Position numbers and translations under genes: made by a program
Shown: piece after piece, positions 44,041 through 51,100 of the stretch
How the letters are laid out: each line of letters opens with the position of its first letter
Numbering within the stretch: the stretch's first letter is position 1
Source: Streptomyces sp. NL15-2K
Lineage (GTDB): Bacteria > Actinomycetota > Actinomycetes > Streptomycetales > Streptomycetaceae
DNA: 64,000 bases
Assembly (NCBI RefSeq): GCF_030551255.1
Contig: NZ_CP130630.1
Location: 5,375,501 to 5,439,500 of the forward strand
Reading direction: 5' to 3'
Notes under the pieces: model-generated
Told to the model about the DNA's origin: nothing
What the model saw: the letters and a program-made list of their open reading frames with translations, nothing else
The model's database searches: none

Positions 44041-44475
44041 ATGAACCTGACCTGGCAGAAGGCGTCGTACTGCAGCGAAGGCAACTCCTGCGTCCACGTC
44101 GCCTCCACTCCCGAAACGGTCCATCTCACCGAAAGCGGCGACCCCACCCAAGCGATACTCACGGCCACCCCGGCCGCCTTCGACGCCCTCCTCGCCGTAC
44201 TCAAGAAGGAATCCCCCGTGTCTGACATCCCCCCGAACCTCACCTGGGAACGCGCCGCCCCACCCGACGCCACCGGCCCGGGCCCCTGGATCGAGATCGC
44301 CTTCGGCGAGGGAGACGACGGCGACGCCCCCGTCTACCTCCGCGAGACCAGCGACCCCGACACCGTCGTCACGACGAACCGCCGCAAATGGGACGCCTTC
44401 GTACTCGGCGTACAGGCGGGCGAGTTCGACCACTTCGTGGAGGGGCTGGAGAAACCCGACAACCCGGCGGTATGA
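44041..44475 (+). CDS. Fused double DUF397 protein
   Basis: This 144-residue protein holds two DUF397-like units. Residues 1-58 (LTWQKASYCSEGNSCVHVAS, VHLTESGDP, AAFDALLAVLKKES) are a classical DUF397; residues 60-144 (SDIPPNLTWERAAPPDATGP, IEIAFGEG, AFVLGVQAGEFDHFV) a longer one. In the second module these are two genes. The difference is one C: five C at 44214-44218 here, six in the other copy. An internal GTG at the joint could still start the second unit alone. Confidence 0.85.
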   Translation: MNLTWQKASYCSEGNSCVHVASTPETVHLTESGDPTQAILTATPAAFDALLAVLKKESPVSDIPPNLTWERAAPPDATGPGPWIEIAFGEGDDGDAPVYLRETSDPDTVVTTNRRKWDAFVLGVQAGEFDHFVEGLEKPDNPAV

Positions 44476-44493
44476 CTCAAGCATGACGCAGGT

Positions 44494-44682
44494 ATGACGA
44501 CGAAGATCACCGTGTCGCTCTCCGACGACTCCGCCGGTTACGTTCGTACTCACGCGCCTGAAGGCAACGTGTCCGCGTTCATAGACCGCCTGGTCCGGCG
44601 ACAGATCACGCTGGACGCGGCCAAGCAGCTGGCCGCCGCCGGTTACCGCCCGGACCTGGACGGCGAGGGCGACGCGTGGTGA
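44494..44682 (+). CDS. Antitoxin of MazEF-like pair
   Basis: This 62-residue protein begins MTTKITVSLSDDSAGYVRTH, a ribbon-helix-helix pattern, and ends in a helix with YRPDLDGEGDAW, like antitoxins of actinobacterial MazF pairs. The stop overlaps the GTG of a toxin-like start (GTGA). That toxin is cut off after 28 codons, so this is an orphan antitoxin. Confidence 0.78.
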   Translation: MTTKITVSLSDDSAGYVRTHAPEGNVSAFIDRLVRRQITLDAAKQLAAAGYRPDLDGEGDAW

Positions 44683-44762
44683 ACAGGGGTGACATCTGGC
44701 AGGTCAAGGGCACACGAGGCGAACGCACAGGGACCAATCCCTGCGTGCTGTCCTCGACCTTT
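44679..44762 (+). pseudogene. MazF-like toxin, N-terminal remnant
   Basis: GTG 44679 opens VNRGDIWQVKGTRGERTGTN and CVLSSTFD, matching the N-terminal strand of PemK/MazF endoribonucleases (rGDIW...G.R...v.vlSs). At 44763 the 78-bp inverted-repeat element begins and the downstream sequence is unrelated. At least 75 of about 105 expected residues are gone. Confidence 0.7.
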
Positions 44763-44840
44763 GATTGGCAGATCTGTTCCAGGGGGCGAGCCGCCCGAGC
44801 TGCGGTTTTACCTCCCGGACGTGGAACAGATCTGCCAATC
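44763..44840. mobile_element. 78-bp inverted-repeat element, copy 2
   Basis: Perfect 19-bp terminal arms (GATTGGCAGATCTGTTCCA and complement) enclose 40 bp that include CTGCGGTTTT, as in copy 1 (6616-6693). It lies between the truncated mazF-like start and the end of an SDR remnant, and the SDR stop codon overlaps its right edge. Confidence 0.82.
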
Positions 44841-45260
44841 ACTCCCTGCCTGCCCCCGCCGGGACCACGGGGAAGGTCGCCCCGGTCAGCTCCTCCGATA
44901 CCGTCCACAGCCGCCGGGCGGCGACCGCGTCGCTCGCCGCCGTCGAGCGGCCCACCAGCGTGGGGGCGCCCCGCATCTCGGCCATCCCGTCGCGGCCGAC
45001 GCAGCTCGCACCGGGGAGGTCCTGGGTCGCCGCGTAGAAGGTCGGCAGGGCGCCGGCGCGGTCGTCCTGGCCAAGAACGCCGCTGCCGCCCGGCCCCGCT
45101 CAGGATCCCGTACGGCGAACACCACGTGCGCCCCCGCACGCGCCAGCGCGTCCGCCGCCCTGAGGCCGATGCCGCTGTTGGCGCCGGTGACGATCGCCGT
45201 GTGGCCGGTCAGGTCGGGGAGGTGGCTCGGACCCCACGTCTTCTGCTCGGTCTCCACCAC
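44839..45260 (-). pseudogene. Short-chain dehydrogenase with internal deletion
   Basis: GTG 45260 starts TGHTAIVTGANSGIGLRAAD and FAVRDPERGRAAAAFL, a Rossmann NAD(P)-binding start. The frame is then lost; the C terminus (ALPTFYAATQDLPGASCVGR ... AVAARRLWTVSEELTGATFP) is in another frame and ends at the 78-bp element. The catalytic Ser-Tyr-Lys region (about 170 residues) is deleted. Confidence 0.8.
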
Positions 45261-45378
45261 GGTGACCTCCGCTCCGCCCTGCTGGCCGCCGCCGAGCGAA
45301 CCCTGCGCGAGAAGGGGGGCGCCCCCCTCTCGCTGCGCGAGCTGGCCCGCGAGGTCGGAGGAGCGGCGCCATCCTCCA
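45255..45378 (+). pseudogene. TetR regulator N-terminal remnant
   Basis: HHGDLRSALLAAAERTLREK and LSLRELAREVGGAAPSS match the first helix and recognition region of a TetR protein, without a start codon and without the ligand domain. It overlaps the start of the opposite SDR remnant; the pair was probably a divergent regulator/target unit. From 45379 to 45520 nothing further is recognised. Confidence 0.6.
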
Positions 45379-45523
45379 CGGCCTCGCCGCCTTCACGGCG
45401 CACCGCTCTGTGCTCCCTGTGCGCCGGGTCAAGGCGAGGGCAACCCCCGTCCGTCGGGCGGCCATTGATCAGTAAGCCCCCAACCCCCTTCAGTAAGGCG
45501 GAAGTCAGGATTCAGCAGCCCTC

Positions 45524-45546
45524 CTTGTTGTCACGTACTCAACAAG
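45524..45546. promoter_or_regulatory. Palindrome upstream of sedolisin gene
   Basis: CTTGTTG-9-CAACAAG is a perfect 7-bp inverted repeat 99 bp before the sedolisin start. It is a candidate operator; the cognate regulator is unknown. Confidence 0.45.
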
Positions 45547-45645
45547 CGACAGTCGTCGGCGGGCCGCCGCCCGCTGCCGGGGACCACGTACCGGTGGCAT
45601 CACCACCCGCACCGCCCCTGTCAACCACTCTCAGGAGGCAGTCCG

Positions 45646-46974
45646 TTGCGTACGTCGACCCCCAACACCCCCTCCACACACGGTAGATCGACCCGACTGA
45701 CACGACTGACCCGACTCGGTTCCGCCGTAGCCACCGCCGCGCTCGTCCTAGCCGGACTCGGCACCTCAGCCGCCCAAGCGAGCGCCACCCCGGAAACGGC
45801 CGCCAAGACCGCCAAGGTGACCTGGACGGCCACCCCCTGCGCCACGCCCAAGAAGAAGGGCGAACTGGCCTGCGATTCGGTCCGCGTCACCGGCGGCGTC
45901 ACCGCCTTCCAGAAGCAGCAGACGACAGCGGACGGCGTCACGCCCGCGGCCGCCGACGCCTCCACCCCCTCCGGTTACGGCCCGTCAGACCTCCAGAGTG
46001 CCTACGGCCTGACCTCCGCCGCCGCCTCCAAAGGCTCCGGCGAGACCATCGCGATCGTCGACGCCTACGACGACCCGAACGCCGAGGCCGACCTCGCGAA
46101 GTACCGCTCGTACTACGGCCTCACCCCCTGCACCACCGCCGGCGGCTGCTTCAAGAAGGTCGGCCAGACCGGCTCCACGACCTCCCTGCCCCCCGCCGAC
46201 AGCGGCTGGTCCCAGGAGATCTCCCTCGACCTGGACATGGCGAGCGCCACCTGCCCGCAGTGCAAGATCCTGCTGGTCGAAGCCAAGTCCGCGACGATGG
46301 CCAACCTCGGCACCGCGGTGAACGAGGCCGTGTCGCTCGGCGCCAAGTTCGTCTCCAACAGCTACGGCGGCTCGGAGTCCTCGTCCGACACGTCGTACGA
46401 CTCCTCGTACTTCAACCACCCGGGCGTCGCCATCACCGTCAGCGCGGGCGACTCCGCCTACGGCGCCGAATACCCGGCCGCTTCCCAGTACGTCACCTCC
46501 GTCGGCGGCACCAAGCTCTCCACCGCCTCCACCAGCCGCGGCTGGACCGAGAGCGTATGGAAGACCAGCAGCACCGAGGCCACCGGCTCCGGCTGCTCGG
46601 CGTATGACGCCAAGCCGAGCTGGCAGACCGACACCGGCTGCGCCAAGCGCATGATCGCGGACGTCTCGGCCGTCGCCGACCCGGCGACCGGCGTCTCGGT
46701 CTACGACTCCTACGGCGTCACGGCCGGCTGGTACACCTTCGGCGGTACGAGCGCCTCCGCACCCCTCATCGCGGGCGTCTACGCCCTCGCCGGCACCCCG
46801 TCCAGCGGCTCCTACCCGGCCAAGTTCCCCTACGCGCACACCTCGGCCCTCAACGACGTGACGTCCGGCACCAACGGCACCTGCCCCACCAGCTACTTCT
46901 GCACCGCCGGCGCCGACTACGACGGCCCGACCGGCTGGGGCACCCCGCAGGGCGTGAGCGCCTTCACCGGCTGA
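45646..46974 (+). CDS. Secreted S53-family (sedolisin) protease
   Basis: This 442-residue exported protease has a signal peptide (to about residue 45, SAAQASA). The catalytic domain starts at GYGPSDLQSAYGL. Catalytic Glu and Asp are in GWSQEISLDLDMA, the oxyanion Asp in SVSAGDSAYG-like ITVSAGDSAYGAEYP, and the nucleophile in FGGTSASAPLIAG. The propeptide is much shorter than the pro-kumamolisin domain of classical sedolisins. TTG 45646 is the start because AGGAGG lies 7 bases upstream. The last eight codons recur at 53921. Confidence 0.92.
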   Translation: MRTSTPNTPSTHGRSTRLTRLTRLGSAVATAALVLAGLGTSAAQASATPETAAKTAKVTWTATPCATPKKKGELACDSVRVTGGVTAFQKQQTTADGVTPAAADASTPSGYGPSDLQSAYGLTSAAASKGSGETIAIVDAYDDPNAEADLAKYRSYYGLTPCTTAGGCFKKVGQTGSTTSLPPADSGWSQEISLDLDMASATCPQCKILLVEAKSATMANLGTAVNEAVSLGAKFVSNSYGGSESSSDTSYDSSYFNHPGVAITVSAGDSAYGAEYPAASQYVTSVGGTKLSTASTSRGWTESVWKTSSTEATGSGCSAYDAKPSWQTDTGCAKRMIADVSAVADPATGVSVYDSYGVTAGWYTFGGTSASAPLIAGVYALAGTPSSGSYPAKFPYAHTSALNDVTSGTNGTCPTSYFCTAGADYDGPTGWGTPQGVSAFTG

Positions 46975-47104
46975 CCTCCGGATCACCGACCTCTGACCAC
47001 CGCACCGACCACCGAACCGATCTCCGAATCGAACGGGCCGCGGCATCCCGCCGCGGCCCGTTCGTCATGAGGCCATCACCACGACCGCTCACCGACTGGC
47101 CGTC
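46951..47104. repeat. Direct repeat DR-L bracketing a 7-kb segment
   Basis: This begins with the last codons of the sedolisin gene (31 identical bases, 46951-46981), continues through the terminator block, and ends CCGACTGGCCGTCA. The same three conserved blocks in the same order form 53921-54066. Between the blocks the sequence has diverged. Confidence 0.85.
47031..47063. terminator. Sedolisin terminator
   Basis: This is a perfect 14-bp stem GAACGGGCCGCGGC/GCCGCGGCCCGTTC with loop ATCCC. It lies between the sedolisin stop and the convergent HATPase gene. Confidence 0.9.
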
Positions 47105-47531
47105 ACTGACACTCCGCCCACAACAGCTTCCCGCCCTTCGCCGCCCCCATCTCCCGCAGCACGGACGCACCCCACGAGTCCGCACAGGCCCGCACGAGGT
47201 GCAGCCCACGCCCGCCCTCGGCATCCGTCGGCGGTACGGCCACGGAGGCGCCGTCGGCACCGAAGCCGGGCGGCACCCTCGGATCGGTGTCCCATACGGC
47301 GACTCGGAGACGGCCGGGTTCCATCGCACGCAGGCGCAGGGCATAGGGGCCGGCGGTGTGACGGTGGGCGTTGACAAGCAGCTCGGAGGCCAGCAGCTCG
47401 GCGGTGGGCGTAAGTTCGGCGAGGCCGTGGGCGGCGAGCACGGTACGGAGGGTTGCCCGGCCGATCCCCGGTGCGTGTGGATCGTGCGGGAGGTGGAGGG
47501 TGTAGGCCCAGGGCGGGGATACGGTGGCCAT
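47103..47531 (-). CDS. HATPase-type anti-sigma-like kinase, copy 2
   Basis: This 142-residue GHKL ATPase is nearly the same as copy 1 (ELLASELLVNAHRHTAG, GRGLHLVRACADSWG). Its stop codon lies inside the last bases of direct repeat DR-L (GGCCGTCA), and it ends ECQ where copy 1 ends ECQRGDVK. The junction of the duplicated segment therefore seems to have cut its 3' end and supplied a new stop. Confidence 0.87.
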   Translation of the reverse strand: MATVSPPWAYTLHLPHDPHAPGIGRATLRTVLAAHGLAELTPTAELLASELLVNAHRHTAGPYALRLRAMEPGRLRVAVWDTDPRVPPGFGADGASVAVPPTDAEGGRGLHLVRACADSWGASVLREMGAAKGGKLLWAECQ

Positions 47532-47685
47532 GGAAGTCTCCGATCACTGAGGGGAGTTGAAGTTGTGCGGTGCGTTGCCCCCAGGGATGAAGGTAACGGG
47601 AAGCTGTAAGTTCTTAGACCTAGAAGCCTGAAGTGCTTCAGTATTCATGCGTGTGGGTGACCCGTAAGGCTGAAGGAGACGAGCG

Positions 47686-48537
47686 TTGGCGATGAGAAGC
47701 ACCCCCACCGGCCGTCAACTCCGGTTGGGGGCCGAGCTGCGCAAACTGCGCGAGCGAGCGGGCCTGACCTCGACGGAGGCCGCGCAGCTTCTCGGGATCA
47801 AGCAGAACCAGGTCAGCAACATGGAGGCCGGCCGCCACGGGGTGAGCCCGGAACGCGTACGCACCTTGGCCTGCCACTACAAGTGCAGCGACGCGGCACT
47901 CGTCCAGGCGCTCAGTGACATGACCGCCGACCGGAAACGCGGCTGGTGGGGGGAGTACCGAGAGATCCTGCCCACCGCCCTGCTCGATCTGGCCGAGGTG
48001 GAGCACCACGCGAGACGCCTGCGCGCTGCCGTGACCGTGCACATCCCCGGACTGCTCCAGACCACCGACCACGCACGCGAACTGTTCCGCCAAGTCGTGC
48101 CCGAGTTCTCACCGCCCGACATCGAGCACCGCGTGTCGTTCCGCATCAAACGCCAGGCCGTCCTGTTCAGAGACGCTCCAGCCCCTTACCTCGCGATCAT
48201 CCATGAGGCGGCCCTCCGCATGCGGTTCGGCGGCACCTCCGTGGTCAAGGGACAGTTGCAGCACCTCCTGGACATGAGCGAGCGGGACGGCATCACCCTG
48301 AAGGTGCTTCCGTTCGCCGCCGGTTCCTTCTCCGGTTCAGGTCAATCGATCTTCTACTCCAGCGGCCCGGTGCCACAGCTCGACACCGTCCATCTCGATC
48401 AGTCACACGGTCCCGTCTTCCTCGACGCCGAGGCCCAGCTGGACACGTACCGGGTTCTTCTCGACCGCCTGGAATCCCTGACCCTCGGCCCCGAGCAGTC
48501 CCGTGACGTCATCCACCGTCTGCTCAACGATCTGTGA
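47686..48537 (+). CDS. WhiJ-type XRE/DUF5753 regulator, copy 2
   Basis: This 283-residue paralogue of the 43187 gene has HTH ELRKLRERAGLTSTEAAQLL and IKQNQVSNMEAGRHGVSPER, then DUF5753 with HIPGLLQTTDHARELFRQVV and LDTVHLDQSHGPVFLDAEAQ. Much of the divergence lies in residues 110-270. TTG 47686 follows GAAGGAG by 7 bases; ATG 47692 is possible. Confidence 0.9.
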   Translation: MAMRSTPTGRQLRLGAELRKLRERAGLTSTEAAQLLGIKQNQVSNMEAGRHGVSPERVRTLACHYKCSDAALVQALSDMTADRKRGWWGEYREILPTALLDLAEVEHHARRLRAAVTVHIPGLLQTTDHARELFRQVVPEFSPPDIEHRVSFRIKRQAVLFRDAPAPYLAIIHEAALRMRFGGTSVVKGQLQHLLDMSERDGITLKVLPFAAGSFSGSGQSIFYSSGPVPQLDTVHLDQSHGPVFLDAEAQLDTYRVLLDRLESLTLGPEQSRDVIHRLLNDL

Positions 48538-48548
48538 GAGGACCCCCC

Positions 48549-48740
48549 ATGCCCATACTCACCACCTGGAAGAAGTCGTCCTACTGCGGTACGGGCGACT
48601 CCTGCGTCCACATAGCCGCGTCCGGCGGAACGATCCATCTCACCGAAAGCGCCGACCCCCACGGAGTCATACTCGACGCCCGCCCCCCGGCCTTCAGCGC
48701 CCTGCTCGCCGTACTCAAGAAGGAATCCCCCCGTGTCTGA
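48549..48740 (+). CDS. DUF397 protein
   Basis: This 63-residue protein has TTWKKSSYCGTGDSCVHIAA, IHLTESADP and FSALLAVLKKESPRV. It is the usual small partner of a WhiJ-type regulator. ATG 48549 follows GAGAGGA. The gene ends at TGA 48738-48740, overlapping the GTG of the next DUF397 gene. Confidence 0.87.
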   Translation: MPILTTWKKSSYCGTGDSCVHIAASGGTIHLTESADPHGVILDARPPAFSALLAVLKKESPRV

Positions 48741-48993
48741 CATCCCCCCGAACCTCACCTGGGAACGCGCCGCCCCACCCGACGCCACCGGCCCGGGCCC
48801 CTGGATCGAGATCGCCTTCGGCGAGGGAGACGACGGCGAAGCCCCCGTCTACCTCCGCGAGACCAGCGACCCCGACACCGTCGTCACCACGAACCGCCGC
48901 AAGTGGGACGCCTTCGTACTCGGCGTACAAGCAGGCGAGTTCGACCACTTCGTGGAGGACATCGAGGGGCTGGAAGATCGACCGCATACATAG
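48733..48993 (+). CDS. Long DUF397-like protein
   Basis: This 86-residue protein has SDIPPNLTWERAAPPDATGP, WIEIAFGEGDDGEAPVYLRE and AFVLGVQAGEFDHFVEDIEG. At DNA level it is almost identical to the second half of the fused gene in module 1 (about five differences in 230 bases). GTG 48733 overlaps the upstream stop by eight bases. Confidence 0.83.
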   Translation: MSDIPPNLTWERAAPPDATGPGPWIEIAFGEGDDGEAPVYLRETSDPDTVVTTNRRKWDAFVLGVQAGEFDHFVEDIEGLEDRPHT

Positions 48994-48996
48994 AAG

Positions 48997-49267
48997 CCGC
49001 GTCTACGCGCTGCTGATCGACACACCCGAACCCGAAGCCGCCGCGACCTTCTGGTCCGCGGCGCTCGGGGCACCCGCCCGTGCGGTCCCCGGGGCAGAGC
49101 AGTTCACCGTGCTGCACGAGGCCCAGCGAGGCCCAGCCCGGCCTGGTCACCGCGGTGCAGGCGGTCGATGACACGCCTCGCTTCCAACTCGACATCGAGA
49201 TGGACGACGTGGAGGCCGAGACCGCGCGACTGCTCGACCTCGGCACGACACAGGTGGCGAGGTCACC
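48997..49267 (+). pseudogene. VOC/glyoxalase-like gene, frameshifted and truncated
   Basis: VYALLIDTPEPEAAATFWSA continues to GAEQFTVLHEA, then a 10-bp tandem duplication (GAGGCCCAGC at 49118 and 49128) shifts the frame. Downstream, LVTAVQAVDDTPRFQLDIEM and DDVEAETARLLDLGTTQVAR restore it. Removing one copy gives a continuous VOC domain. No start codon is seen and the last 25-30 residues are missing where the next operon ends. Confidence 0.75.
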
Positions 49268-50057
49268 CAAGAGCCTGTTTGACCTGTGTGCGTACCCCGT
49301 CGTCGCCCACAGTGGAGAGGTAGTCGGCGAACTGACGAGTCTCGGGAGTCTTCGCGCGCTGCACGATCGCCACAGCGTGGACGAACGCACGGTGACCGGC
49401 ATCGTGGCTCAGCACATCCTGCGCGAGGCTGACGGCCGTGGCCGCGTCCACGGTCGCCACCGCCGCGGCCAGGTCAACGAGCTGGGTCGCCAGGTCGAAC
49501 CTCTGCGGCCGACGCCCGGCCAGCGACGCAGCCCCCCGCGCCACAACGGCCCGGATGTCGGGAAGGACGTCAACCACAGTCTGCGTGTCGAGCAGATCGC
49601 CAAGTTTCTCGTCGAAGTACTCATGGTCCGCGATCCGCACCAGAGAGCGGAACGCCTCAGTCCGGCGGGCCCATGTCTGCTTCTCCCGCGCCAGCACATC
49701 GCTGTCCGACACGGCCAGTGCCAGCTGGGCGAAGGTGTTGTCGACGGAGAACTTGCGATCGATGAGGATGTCATACCAGGGCGCCCGCTCAGGATCACGA
49801 GCCGCGTCGATCACCGCATCGAAGCCCGCCAGCTCTGCCCAGGTCGTCAACGCGACACACGCCAGGAACCGCTCCCGCTCCCCGGCCACGCGATCATTCA
49901 AGAGGTCGACCAGCCCCGGCACTCGCTCGCGGTGCCGAGGATCATCAAGGGCCTCGTAGATGACATCCTCGACGTCCGATACCGGCTGCCCGTCGAAATC
50001 CGTACCAAGCAACTCGTCGAACCGGCTCAAGGTGGTCTCCTTCGTGATATCAGCCAC
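49263..50057 (-). CDS. Unknown helical protein, last gene of toxin operon
   Basis: This 264-residue, mostly helical, acidic cytoplasmic protein begins VADITKETTLSRFDELLGTD and has repeated helical units (DVEDVIYEALDDPRHRERVP, GLVDLLNDRVAGERERFLAC). It looks like an immunity-type helical-repeat protein. GTG 50057 follows GAGGGTCC and overlaps the preceding gene. The family is not recognised; an immunity role is inferred from position. Confidence 0.7.
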   Translation of the reverse strand: MADITKETTLSRFDELLGTDFDGQPVSDVEDVIYEALDDPRHRERVPGLVDLLNDRVAGERERFLACVALTTWAELAGFDAVIDAARDPERAPWYDILIDRKFSVDNTFAQLALAVSDSDVLAREKQTWARRTEAFRSLVRIADHEYFDEKLGDLLDTQTVVDVLPDIRAVVARGAASLAGRRPQRFDLATQLVDLAAAVATVDAATAVSLAQDVLSHDAGHRAFVHAVAIVQRAKTPETRQFADYLSTVGDDGVRTQVKQALG

Positions 50058-50443
50058 CGAACGGACCCTCGATGTACTCACGCGGGACGACGCCCTTGAT
50101 CAGCCATTCCTCGTCACGTCGGGTGTTCATCATGTCGATCATACGTTGGGCGATGCGCTTGGCCTTGGTGTTACTAAGGGCCATCGACCGAGCGAGCTCT
50201 TCCGCCTGGGACTTGGTGGTGCCCGGCGGTACGGTCAGGTCCACAGGCCTTCCAGCGATCTTGTCTGCGTTCTCCTGAATCATGCTCTGCACCCGCTCCG
50301 GTGGATAGACCTCGACGTCCGTGACGCGACCGGTGGCGATGTCGTCCCCCAGACCGCAGGGCACAGTCCAAGTCCACCTCAGGGTCATCCAGGTCGATGC
50401 GGGGCAAATGAGCGCCAGCACCGTCGGGCACCACTGGATCCAC
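50050..50443 (-). pseudogene. Frameshifted unknown gene of toxin operon
   Basis: GTG 50443 starts VDPVVPDGAGAHLPRIDLDD 5 bp after the upstream stop. After ALRSG the frame shifts at a run of five G (plus-strand C run 50346-50350) and resumes as DDIATGRVTDVEVYPPERVQ to the end REYIEGPFGG. With four G the gene would encode about 130 residues in one frame. The C-terminal part is basic and helical (NTKAKRIAQRMIDMMNTRRD). Function unknown; it could be real decay or a slippery-run switch. Confidence 0.6.
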
Positions 50444-50448
50444 CCGAG

Positions 50449-51093
50449 TCAGAGGCTGTCCGTCACATCGGGTCCCAAGCCGTCATCGTACGGCTCGGGG
50501 GTGGCGAGGCCCTGCTCCGTCGCGGCACCGAAGATAGTGGGCTCGCCAGGATCGCCGCCCACGTCGAGCAACTCGTTGAGATCCTGAATCGCCGCCGCAA
50601 GGCGAGGCGCATTACGACGGTGCACGTCAGGGTGCGGATGACCGGAGAAATCGAACCACGCCCAAATGTCGTGGTACACCGCGAGCTCCGCAGAGAGCCC
50701 CACCGAGGCAGGTGAGACGGACAACTCGACAAGACGTGGCTCTCGGTGCGATTCACCAGCAGCACCGAGCCACTGCCCCGGGCCGATCACGTACAGGTCA
50801 TCAACCTCCGCATCCGGGAAGCCGACAGGCTGACTGGCACGAACCCGACCAGGAAGACTGGCGTCGCTCAGGGGAGCCGTGAGCGCCAGCTTCGTCATGA
50901 TGTTGATGCCTCCCGAGCCGGAGACATACCAACGGTATTCCAACTGCTGCGGAAGCAAGAGGTCGTGCTTCCGCAACGTGTCGGCCATACGCGAAGCCGT
51001 CGTCAGCGCGGCTTCCAGTCCTGGAGGGGCGAATTCCTCAAGGTCCCAAAACCAGGAGCCGCATGGACGCGGGGCACGCTTCAAGGTCGACAT
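50449..51093 (-). CDS. Putative immunity protein for adjacent toxin
   Basis: This 214-residue alpha+beta cytoplasmic protein has MSTLKRAPRPCGSWFWDLEE, LEYRWYVSGSGGINIMTKLA and VELSVSPASVGLSAELAVYH. It starts 7 bp after the stop of the toxin-like gene with GAGGT just upstream, the usual position of an immunity gene. The family is not recognised. Confidence 0.7.
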   Translation of the reverse strand: MSTLKRAPRPCGSWFWDLEEFAPPGLEAALTTASRMADTLRKHDLLLPQQLEYRWYVSGSGGINIMTKLALTAPLSDASLPGRVRASQPVGFPDAEVDDLYVIGPGQWLGAAGESHREPRLVELSVSPASVGLSAELAVYHDIWAWFDFSGHPHPDVHRRNAPRLAAAIQDLNELLDVGGDPGEPTIFGAATEQGLATPEPYDDGLGPDVTDSL

Positions 51094-51100
51094 GACTACC

